Of a DNA stretch of 52,117 bases, positions 46,321 through 52,117 are shown in pieces. Source of the stretch: JABMOW01 sp964409335. Its GTDB lineage: Bacteria > Fidelibacterota > Marinisomatia > SCGC-AAA003-L08 > JACNLC01. The notes below the pieces were generated by a model. It made no database searches. It was not told where the DNA came from and saw only the letters and a program-made list of their open reading frames with translations. Made by a program: the position numbers and the translations under genes. The stretch's first letter is position 1. Every line of letters begins with the position of its first letter. The stretch spans positions 1 through 52,117 of the forward strand of contig CAYPCW010000010.1 in assembly GCA_964409335.1 (NCBI GenBank), in the 5' to 3' direction.

Positions 46321-47751
46321 ATGGGTGAAGTTACCTCCTCCATTTTTCCTGTAATTTTTAACAAGTCACTCAAAGTAGAAACCCGCCCCGAAAGGCTATC
46401 TTCCGACGGCGGAGCTATCGTCTTGCGTGAAATTGACCAGCGACTTCAGATCACACAAGATCTTGTTTGCAACCTGAGAGACCCCCGCGACCCCAATACC
46501 ACTATCCATCCTCTCATTGAACTCATTCGCACCAGAATATACCTGATCGCCCAAGGCTGGAACGACGCCAACAATGCGGACAGCCTGAGGCATGATCCAG
46601 CTTTCGTTACCGCCGTTTCGCAGAAGAAAGGTCAGACCCTGCTCAAACCCGATAATAAGGACCGCAGAATACCGGACGGACTTCCGTCACAACCCACATT
46701 ATCAAGATTGACAGAGATGCTTGCCAGCGAAGAGAATCGGAACGCCCTCCAGAATAACCTCATCGGAAGCGCTCGAAGATCAATCAAAGCCATTCGCAAA
46801 CATCGTTACCAGCGCTTCACCATAGATATAGATTCCCTTCCCATTGAGACGTATGGTCATCAAGATGGAAGCAAATACAACGGTTATTACAAACATACTT
46901 GCTACCACCCTATCATAGGCATGCTTGCCGAAACCGGCGACATCCTTGACGTCAAACTTCGTTCCGGAAACGTCCATTCTGCTGACGGACTGAGTGATTT
47001 TCTCTTCCCAATGATTGACGATGTCCAAGGTAAAATTGGAATCGTTGCATCAGTGCGCGGTGACGCCGCTATGCCAAACGAAGCTGACATGTCCGAGTTA
47101 GAGAGACGTCGCATCGGGTACGTTTTCCGTCTTAAAACCAATGCTGTACTGAAACGGTTGGCAGAACCCTATCTGAATCTAGACACTGAAGATGGGTTTG
47201 GTGACAGAGTTGAAAGGACGATTGAACTGTCCTATCAGGCGGAGAGCTGGAGCAGACCTCGTCGTCTCGTGCTGGTGATCGTTGAAAATGCCCAGGTTGA
47301 TCTGTTTGAACCATACAACTACTTCTTTCTTATCACCGACTGGTCAGAAAATGAGACGTCGGGCTTTGAATTGCTGGAATTCTATCGTCAGCGGGGAACG
47401 ATGGAACGTTGGATCGGCGAGTTCAAGGATGTTTTAGAACCAGCTCTTTCCTGTTCTGCACGCCCACGCCAAACTGGTAACACCGTTCCGAAGTTTCGGG
47501 ATGACCTGGCTTGCAACGAGGCGTTGTTGCTGTTGTACGCATCTGCCTGCAACCTGCTGAATACGGCGCGTCGCCTGATGGAAAAGGCGACTAAGGAGGG
47601 TTGGAGTCTGCGCCGTTTCCGGGAACAGGTTTTGAAGATTGCGATACATTTCACGCTTCATGCGCGCCAGATACAGGCTTGGATTACAAGATCAGCGGCG
47701 GAACTATGGTTGTTACTTGGTTTGAGGATAATCAAACTCCATCCCATCTGA
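46321..47751 (+). CDS. IS1380-family DDE transposase
   Basis: A 476-residue transposase that cuts and joins the element ends. Catalytic acids are visible: Asp in FTIDIDSLPIETYG (D169 or D171), D248 in VASVRGDAAM, and E362 in a YREK signature (Y355, R358, E362, K369 in EFYRQRGTMERWIGEFKD). The length is right for IS1380 and no frame break is present, so it may be active. AAAGGAG lies eight bases before the ATG. IS1380 assignment rather than another IS4-related group is from the overall pattern, such as LSSDGGAIVLREID at the N-terminus. Confidence 0.9.
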   Translation: MGEVTSSIFPVIFNKSLKVETRPERLSSDGGAIVLREIDQRLQITQDLVCNLRDPRDPNTTIHPLIELIRTRIYLIAQGWNDANNADSLRHDPAFVTAVSQKKGQTLLKPDNKDRRIPDGLPSQPTLSRLTEMLASEENRNALQNNLIGSARRSIKAIRKHRYQRFTIDIDSLPIETYGHQDGSKYNGYYKHTCYHPIIGMLAETGDILDVKLRSGNVHSADGLSDFLFPMIDDVQGKIGIVASVRGDAAMPNEADMSELERRRIGYVFRLKTNAVLKRLAEPYLNLDTEDGFGDRVERTIELSYQAESWSRPRRLVLVIVENAQVDLFEPYNYFFLITDWSENETSGFELLEFYRQRGTMERWIGEFKDVLEPALSCSARPRQTGNTVPKFRDDLACNEALLLLYASACNLLNTARRLMEKATKEGWSLRRFREQVLKIAIHFTLHARQIQAWITRSAAELWLLLGLRIIKLHPI

Positions 47752-47957
47752 CCATAATTTCGGTCACGATGTCATTCAAGGGGCGTTGATTTAGTGGGGG
47801 GGTGAACTCTGTCTTTGAGCGTAAAAACTGTCTGATTTCACTCCTCAAAACCACCTTAATCTTCCTTTTTGCTCTCATGTTCGCCATTATTCACTCACAC
47901 CCATCTTTTCCCTTGCGCTTTTGGATTCTTCGTCTTAATTTCTAATCTTTCACACAT

Positions 47958-47972
47958 GGGGCGTGAATAAGA
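47958..47972 (-). repeat. Right inverted repeat of the IS1380 element
   Basis: GGGGCGTGAATAAGA on the plus strand, complementary to the left repeat with two mismatches. The 200 bases between the transposase stop and this repeat hold no gene. Confidence 0.65.
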
Positions 47973-48014
47973 AAGGCTAAATTGAATTTCAAGTCAGGAT
48001 ATCAAGGAGATAGT

Positions 48015-48191
48015 ATGGCCGCCGAAATCATCGGTCGCGTGAAGAGTGGCTCAGGCAAGAGCTACGAAGTCAAATGGGACTCGCACAACCAAGACGTCTA
48101 TGTCGGCTATGCCGGCTGGACCGGGTGCGGGAAGGCTTCCTCTGCCGGTGAGGCGATGAGGAAGGCGGAAGCTTGGGTGTACGATAAATAG
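48015..48191 (+). CDS. Small protein of unknown function (58 aa)
   Basis: ATG 48015 follows AAGGAGA with a four-base spacer, a strong ribosome-binding site; an in-frame upstream ATG has none. The product reads as a tiny beta-rich domain: GSGKSYEVKWDSHNQDVYV (about 12-30), a Gly/Trp segment, then the helix SAGEAMRKAEAWVYDK. It has no signal peptide or membrane helix. I do not recognise the family, though the strand-strand-strand-helix layout looks like a stable small fold. It is the first gene of the accessory cassette, 42 bases after the IS1380 right repeat. Confidence 0.7.
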   Translation: MAAEIIGRVKSGSGKSYEVKWDSHNQDVYVGYAGWTGCGKASSAGEAMRKAEAWVYDK

Positions 48192-48203
48192 AATGGCAAT
48201 CCA

Positions 48204-48917
48204 ATGAGTCAAACAGGCCCCGACAGCATCAGAGACTTTGTGCATGCCTATCCTGATGTTTCAGTGCAAGGCAATCTCTCGATTCGCTCCCTATTAGACG
48301 CGGGTGATCCTTCGAGCATCGCTAAGGCCATCAATATGTGCATAAAGTGCATTAAAGGAGGAGGAGTTTATGAACGAAAAGGTGCCTACTTTATCCTCGG
48401 GCAGATAGGTGATGCGGTGGCATTGGAAGTTTTGGAAAAGGCGATTTCAAGAGAACAGACAGAGGGATTGATTTGTGCAGCAAAAGCGGGTAGAGATGCA
48501 ATCCTGAACGCGCCTAGGTCGAAAGGTACAAGCGAGAATGAAAGGTGCATTGTTATTGAGAATTCGTATTGGGAATATGGCAACCCAAAACTTGCAATGA
48601 TGAAAAAAATGGGAGTTTCCCCAAGCGAGAGTCAGAAGAAATCTTCTGGCTGCTTCATCGCCACTGCGGTCTATGGTTCGCCTCTCGCTGAAGAGGTTAT
48701 TTGGCTATCCCGTTTCCGTGATGAGGTGCTTTCGAAACATGGCACTGGCCGGAGCTTCATTCGCATCTACTACGCGTCAAGCCCAAGAATTGCATCCGTT
48801 ATCTCAAAAAGCGCCGTCTTGCGCTTTATCATGAGGTCGATCGTGGTTCGGCCTGCAACTCGTCTCGTCAAACGCTTGCTCGTTTCCAAAGGAGGAAATA
48901 ATGCCGTCATCAGATAA
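48204..48917 (+). CDS. CFI-box-CTERM domain protein with HEAT-like N-terminal part
   Basis: A 237-residue protein. The N-terminal half (about 35-105) is helical with a HEAT-repeat look (AYFILGQIGDAVALEVLEKA). The C-terminal part starts at GCFIATAVYGSPLAEEV (149-165) and runs with FRDEVLSKHGTGRSFIRIYY and SPRIASVISKSAVLR, which is the CFI-box C-terminal domain found at the ends of many otherwise unrelated bacterial proteins. The role of that domain is not established; the invariant Cys-Phe-Ile suggests modification, anchoring or recognition. No signal peptide is visible. The stop lies 17 bases inside the next gene. Confidence 0.8.
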   Translation: MSQTGPDSIRDFVHAYPDVSVQGNLSIRSLLDAGDPSSIAKAINMCIKCIKGGGVYERKGAYFILGQIGDAVALEVLEKAISREQTEGLICAAKAGRDAILNAPRSKGTSENERCIVIENSYWEYGNPKLAMMKKMGVSPSESQKKSSGCFIATAVYGSPLAEEVIWLSRFRDEVLSKHGTGRSFIRIYYASSPRIASVISKSAVLRFIMRSIVVRPATRLVKRLLVSKGGNNAVIR

Positions 48918-49689
48918 TAGCAAGGTTGCAATCGCCTTGCTGAAAGAGGTTGAGGCGCAGATCGAACTCGTCCTGGGTTCACAGATAGCTCAACGTTTCG
49001 ATCCCAATGATATTCAGGAGTCAACTCGTATTGCAGTATTTTGTGAGGATATGATAAAACAATGTGAAATGGCTGAAAGGAAGGCCAGCGACGATCAAGA
49101 AGTGAAGCTGTTGAGCAATATTTTGAAAGCTCAACTGTATGGGAACTGGCGAAAACCCATGGGTGAGAGAGGAACACAAAAGAAAGCGATTTAATCCTAT
49201 GAAGAAGCCCTTCGCCTCATACCCCAAGGTGATATCAAAGCTGAAGTCGAAGTTCGGTACCGTTATGCGCTAATGGCGAGAATCGCGGTTGCTGGTGTCG
49301 GAGGGGGAAAAGAAAAAGCCATAGAGAACTTCCAACGAGTCGTTTCATTGGTCGGCACAGATGATCCACTTGGTCTTGAATGCGCCAAGGAACTCGAGAA
49401 GGAGAAGTCAGTGAAAAAGAATGGTTGCTTCATCGCCACTGTCGCCTATGGATCGCCGCTTGCTGAAGAGGTCGTTTGGTTGTCCTGTTTCCGAGACGAG
49501 GTTCTTGTAAATCATCCATCTGGAAGGAGTTTCGTTCGGGCCTACTATGCGCTCAGCCCAAGCATTGCGTCGGTGATTGCGAAGAGTTCTGTCTTGCGTG
49601 CGATTGCAAGATCAATTTTAGTTCGACCAGCGTCTCGCTTTGTAAGACGTTGGTTCACTAAAGTAAAGGGAGAAGAAAGGACACTATGA
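48901..49689 (+). pseudogene. Second CFI-box-CTERM protein with TPR-like N-terminal part, interrupted by TAA
   Basis: From ATG 48901 the frame runs 97 codons, meets TAA at 49192-49194, and continues in the same frame without another stop to 49689. The join reads GTQKKAI-stop-SYEEALRLIP, a typical TPR helix pair in which the stop replaces one residue. The continuation reaches NGCFIATVAYGSPLAEEV (Cys at codon 176) and a CFI domain closely similar to that of the upstream gene. One base change from CAA, AAA or GAA explains the break. Either two truncated products are made or the gene is dead. GTG/ATG re-initiation at 49273 would yield a CFI-only protein. Confidence 0.8.
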
Positions 49690-50804
49690 ACGAACAATTT
49701 GAAGAATTCTTATCGAAAGCCCCGCCGCAGTTCAGGCAAGGCTTCCAACTTCTCGATAGCGCGGATTATGACCGGGCAGCGAGCATATTCCTCCAACTGC
49801 GTGAATTCCATCGATCTAACAGGGAACTTTATCGCTTCTCCTCAATCATGGCGGCTTATTGTCTTCAACTATCCGACGAAAATGAAAAAGCACTTGACTG
49901 TATCTCTGAGGAGTTTGACGATTACACTGAGTTGGACTATTGGTATTATGGATTTACTAAGATATTTGCCAATGACCAATTAAACAGGATGGAAGAAGCC
50001 GAGATTAGCGCCCGCTTCTTTGCGATGCAGGTTCCGTTCTTCTATGGTGTTGTTCAAGCGGCTACTGCGTCAGCAATACTTTGCGGTATTCTTAAGCAAC
50101 GTATCGCGAGTACTTACAGAAAGGATGGAAAGCCCATTCTTCCCACTGAGGAGTCTTGGAGTATCGGTAGGTCAAAGTGTATTGCGGCGATGACGCAATA
50201 TGCCATTATCGCATCGAGCATCGGAGAATTACCGTCACAAGAAAATATCGAAACATTTAAGATAATCTGGGCGATGTCTTGTCAGTTTAATTTGAAACCG
50301 AGTGAACTCGGATTTGGCGGTTTCCCCAAAGTTGTGCCCGTTCTATCAAATTACGTTGATCTATCCAGCGGGAGGATGGCATGCAAGGGCCTTGAGCGTC
50401 TCTTTAATTTTGCGCAAGAGTGTAAGAATGACGGCAGAAGAGCTGATGCAGAATTCTATTACGCCAAGGCTTGCGAGATCGACCATCCAACGGATCGTCC
50501 GTTTATGGCTTATGTGAGATATCAGCGTGGCTTAAATATATATAACATGCACGAATTCGAAATGATGGGGATGGATAGAGTAGTTCCTAACGCGGATGGG
50601 GGACTTGTTTTTGCGAGAGACAGGGAAATCACTCAAGGTCAATACAAAGCCATTGCTAAAATACAAAAGTTATGGAACTCATATCTCAATATTGTTGATG
50701 CCTTATCGCCCGATGAGCTTAAGCATGCGAATGAGTTGTTTCCTGTACAGCGTATTGCGAATGCGATAAGGGTCGATAAAATAATGAGAGTTGAAAATGT
50801 CTAA
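49686..50804 (+). CDS. Helical-repeat protein of unknown function (372 aa)
   Basis: The start is ATGA-coupled to the CFI gene. The N-terminal 120 residues look like TPR-type helix pairs (GFQLLDSADYDRAASIFLQLREF at about 19-41; FSSIMAAYCLQLSDENEKALDCI at about 52-74). The rest is helical and rich in Ala, Tyr and Phe (YYAKACEIDHPTDRPFMAYVRYQRGL at about 259-284) and not recognised. No signal peptide, membrane span or catalytic motif is seen. The reading frame is intact, and its end overlaps the next small gene by eight bases. It shares the operon with the CFI proteins. Confidence 0.75.
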   Translation: MNEQFEEFLSKAPPQFRQGFQLLDSADYDRAASIFLQLREFHRSNRELYRFSSIMAAYCLQLSDENEKALDCISEEFDDYTELDYWYYGFTKIFANDQLNRMEEAEISARFFAMQVPFFYGVVQAATASAILCGILKQRIASTYRKDGKPILPTEESWSIGRSKCIAAMTQYAIIASSIGELPSQENIETFKIIWAMSCQFNLKPSELGFGGFPKVVPVLSNYVDLSSGRMACKGLERLFNFAQECKNDGRRADAEFYYAKACEIDHPTDRPFMAYVRYQRGLNIYNMHEFEMMGMDRVVPNADGGLVFARDREITQGQYKAIAKIQKLWNSYLNIVDALSPDELKHANELFPVQRIANAIRVDKIMRVENV

Positions 50805-50997
50805 ACAAATCTGGACAACCGACATCTTCGGCCTGAAAAAGGAACTCAAAGCCACTGTCAATGACGACGGTCACGTCTGGACGGTGGATTCGCTCGGCTT
50901 ACCGAAAGAGCACATTGCGCGGATCGATCCTGATGGGTCGGTCTGGACTGTGGATGGGCTCGGGTTGAGAGTTAAGTTGATTGGAAAGATCAAATAA
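50797..50997 (+). CDS. Small protein of three tandem W-T-x-D repeats
   Basis: A 66-residue protein from ATG 50797; an in-frame TTG two codons earlier is less likely. It consists almost wholly of three repeats of about 22 residues. Each opens with IWTTDIFGL, VWTVDSLGL or VWTVDGLGL and ends in a charged segment with NDDGH or DPDGS before the next. The pattern of Trp, Thr, Asp, Gly and Leu suggests a small beta-repeat fold, one hairpin per repeat. I know no family for it. It overlaps the previous gene by eight bases and is followed one base later by the next ATG. Confidence 0.72.
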   Translation: MSKQIWTTDIFGLKKELKATVNDDGHVWTVDSLGLPKEHIARIDPDGSVWTVDGLGLRVKLIGKIK

Positions 50998-50998
50998 G

Positions 50999-51526
50999 AT
51001 GAGCGATTCACCTGAATTAGAAAATCTCTTTGAAGGCGCCGCTGAAATGGCGCTTAGAGCTTGTGAAAATGAGGATAAAGATGGAGCTAACAGACAGTTC
51101 CAACTCGCCATCGGGGCATTCAAGCAGTTGTTATTGTTCTACGATATGGCAGACGAGGAGGATGGGGTTACAATTGGTGACAGGATGATGGTTCATCTGA
51201 ATCTTGGCCAATGCATTGCCTAGAATTTTGGGAGTGGCAAATCAACATCGATTCAACTTAGTGTGGAAGAATGGTCAGAGGCTGCTTCAAATTTTGACCT
51301 AAGTGCCCATCATTTTGACTATTGGCTTGACAAGTCAGATTTTGCGGAGCGGGATAACCTCAAACAATTCCGTGACGCGGCCAAGGCACGCCTCAATCAT
51401 TGTGTATTCAGAGGTGGAGGTGGAGTGAAGTATTTTCGAGGTCGGTGGGCAACAAAGAGTACGCTCTGTGCGAGCTTTAAGAATTTTCCTGGCTATCCGC
51501 AATCCTATCACGAAGAGAGAGAATAA
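50999..51526 (+). pseudogene. Helical protein gene of the cassette interrupted by TAG
   Basis: ATG 50999 opens a frame of 74 codons (MSDSPELENLFEGAAEMALR...), closed by TAG at 51221-51223. The same frame continues to 51526 and keeps a protein-like character: NFGSGKSTSIQLSVEEWSEAA and FDYWLDKSDFAERDNLKQFRDAAKARL resemble paired helices of TPR-like proteins, as in the gene's first half. After about 51410 a Gly-rich stretch suggests that the natural frame is lost. A CAG to TAG change would explain the stop. The family is not recognised. Confidence 0.6.
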
Positions 51527-51532
51527 CCTGCG

Positions 51533-51750
51533 ATGCCTCTTTACCAACTATCCCAAATCAAGGTCATGGCTACGCCCAAATTCGAACCTGCATTCGCGGT
51601 TAAGGGTCTGGCCGATGTGCCATTCGAATACTCGCGTCCTATTGCGGTCATCGTCGGCTTTCATTTTGGGCTCGTTCGCGCCATTTTGCACGGTTTGGAG
51701 GATCACTACGAAGCGGTTTTTGAAATCTATGAAAATGATCCCGCGCTCGA
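51533..51750 (+). pseudogene. 5' part of a gene truncated by an IS3 remnant
   Basis: From ATG 51533 the frame encodes about 73 plausible residues (MPLYQLSQIKVMATPKFEPA..., ...AILHGLEDHYEAVFEIYENDP). From about 51745 the same bases are readable on the other strand as IS3 orfB, so the open frame to 51889 is foreign and the native 3' end is lost. The first part has a mixed strand/helix character with no motif that I recognise. The upstream spacing of six bases places it in the same cassette. Confidence 0.5.
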
Positions 51751-51904
51751 TCCAGCAATAATACTTGCTGGAAGTAATACCGATCATTCCCAGCAGTTTA
51801 TTAACCGGGGTATTTGTTTTGTTCGTCATCATTTCGGTAAACTTGACAATGTTATCACGAACATCAGGTTCAACCCACTGTGCATTTAGTTCTCCCCATC
51901 GATA

Positions 51905-51913
51905 TTTTTTTTT
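51905..51913 (-). promoter_or_regulatory. Likely -1 ribosomal frameshift site of the IS3 remnant
   Basis: A run of nine A residues on the coding (minus) strand sits exactly where orfA and orfB frames overlap. A_AAA_AAA heptamers are the usual slippery site by which IS3 elements make the fused OrfAB transposase. Confidence 0.65.
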
Positions 51914-51930
51914 ATTTCGATGTTTTCCCG

Positions 51931-51950
51931 AATCCGGCAGCTGCCGGATT
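51931..51950. repeat. 20-bp perfect palindrome, copy 1
   Basis: AATCCGGCAGCTGCCGGATT reads the same on both strands. It interrupts orfA within DEAIRQL. The left part may be native coding sequence, because AATCCGGCAGCTG itself fits the frame up to RQL, and the frame is recovered directly after the palindrome. Confidence 0.8.
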
Positions 51951-52060
51951 GCCTCGTCACGGTCTTTCAGTTTGGCTTGCAGATTTTCGATCTTCTTCTG
52001 CTCGGTTGATGCTTGTTTTGGAACCGATATCTTCTGAGTGAAAATATCAGTTGCGGATTC

Positions 52061-52080
52061 AATCCGGCAGCTGCCGGATT
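52061..52080. repeat. 20-bp perfect palindrome, copy 2
   Basis: Identical to copy 1, 130 bases away. Removing exactly these 20 bases joins ...RPNDIYNW to ESATDIFTQK in one frame on the minus strand, so this copy looks like a clean insertion that shifted the frame. Confidence 0.8.
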
Positions 52081-52117
52081 CCAGTTATAGATGTCGTTTG
52101 GTCGGACCTCGTACTTC

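Larger units (their letters stand above)
46231..47972 (+). mobile_element. IS1380-family insertion sequence, apparently intact
   Basis: A single transposase gene is flanked by near-terminal inverted repeats: TCTTATTCATACCCC at 46231-46245 and the complement of TCTTATTCACGCCCC at 47958-47972, matching in 13 of 15 positions. The enclosed length (about 1.74 kb) fits IS1380 elements. The true ends may lie a few bases further out, since ATTTAGC (46213-46219) and GCTAAAT (47976-47982) also pair. No target duplication could be confirmed. The element separates acs from the accessory cassette. Confidence 0.75.
51745..52117 (-). mobile_element. Decayed IS3-family element (orfA end and orfB start), continues past the window
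   Basis: On the minus strand the orfA end reads KYEVRPNDIYNW, then a helix-rich KIENLQAKLKDRDEAIRQL and RENIEIKKNIDGEN before stop (51886-51888). In the -1 frame orfB begins, with WVEPDVRDNIVKFTEMM then NKLLGMIGITSSKYYCWIERG, the familiar N-terminus of IS3 OrfB. The similarity ends near 51745. Nine A residues on the minus strand (51905-51913) form the expected slippery site. Two palindromes break orfA. The element is not functional. Confidence 0.82.

Noticed and set aside
48901..51526. Stop-codon reassignment (TAA/TAG as glutamine) in the cassette
   Set aside because: Intact neighbours in the same cassette end at TAA and TAG, so these codons are read as stops. C-to-T nonsense changes are simpler.
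1..52117. tRNA, rRNA or CRISPR arrays
   Set aside because: No cloverleaf-like sequence with a T-loop, no rRNA core motif and no regularly spaced direct repeats were noticed on either strand. A covariance-model scan would be decisive.

Overview
The window reads as chromosomal DNA of a Gram-negative bacterium, most likely a member of the FCB side of the tree such as Candidatus Marinimicrobia/Neomarinimicrobiota or a relative. This is inferred from lipid A genes (lpxB, a DUF374 acyltransferase, lpxK), the pairing of enolase with an FtsB/DivIC protein, a B12-dependent ribonucleotide reductase split into two subunits, and a receiver-ATP-grasp fusion. Most of the window is densely packed core metabolism with many 1-17 nt gene overlaps and frequent GTG and TTG starts. 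No rRNA, tRNA or CRISPR array was seen.

Layout. 1-5925: DEAD-box helicase, a 530-base non-coding stretch with strong hairpins, cysteine desulfurase, an exported protein, FtsB-like protein and enolase. 5926-7484: a graveyard of mobile DNA, with a broken IS3 orfA, the last codons of a DNA methyltransferase and a truncated REP-associated tyrosine transposase (RAYT), each carrying a short palindromic insert. 7485-18520: envelope genes, with a FemAB/GNAT-like transferase, flippase, two glycosyltransferases, a Gfo/Idh/MocA dehydrogenase, lpxB, DUF374, lpxK, a DUF4139 protein, a DUF971 protein and a HAD phosphatase. 18817-23219: a tightly overlapped run of lipoprotein, ABC exporter, LolA-like carrier, a histone-deacetylase-family remnant, a helical-repeat protein and an exonuclease. 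23368-29401: 2-hydroxyacid dehydrogenase, proline iminopeptidase, transglutaminase-like protein and a second ABC exporter.

29446-35131 is a nucleotide-precursor region: nrdJ subunits a and b on the minus strand, and cysQ-like, thyA and folA on the plus strand. 35193-38744 holds a half-size asparaginase-like protein and a complete serine pathway set (phosphatase, SerA, class V aminotransferase). A sodium symporter, a 997-residue receiver/PEP-synthase-like protein and acetyl-CoA synthetase follow.

46231-52117 is an accessory island bounded by an intact IS1380-type element and a decayed IS3 element. Between them lies a plus-strand cassette of seven small genes of unknown function: two proteins with a CFI-box C-terminal domain, helical-repeat proteins, and a 66-residue protein made of three W-T-x-D repeats. 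Two of the genes carry an in-frame stop, and the last is cut off by the IS3 remnant. This cassette is the best candidate in the window for an undescribed system. The recurrent insertion of short palindromes into mobile-element genes is the second most interesting signal.
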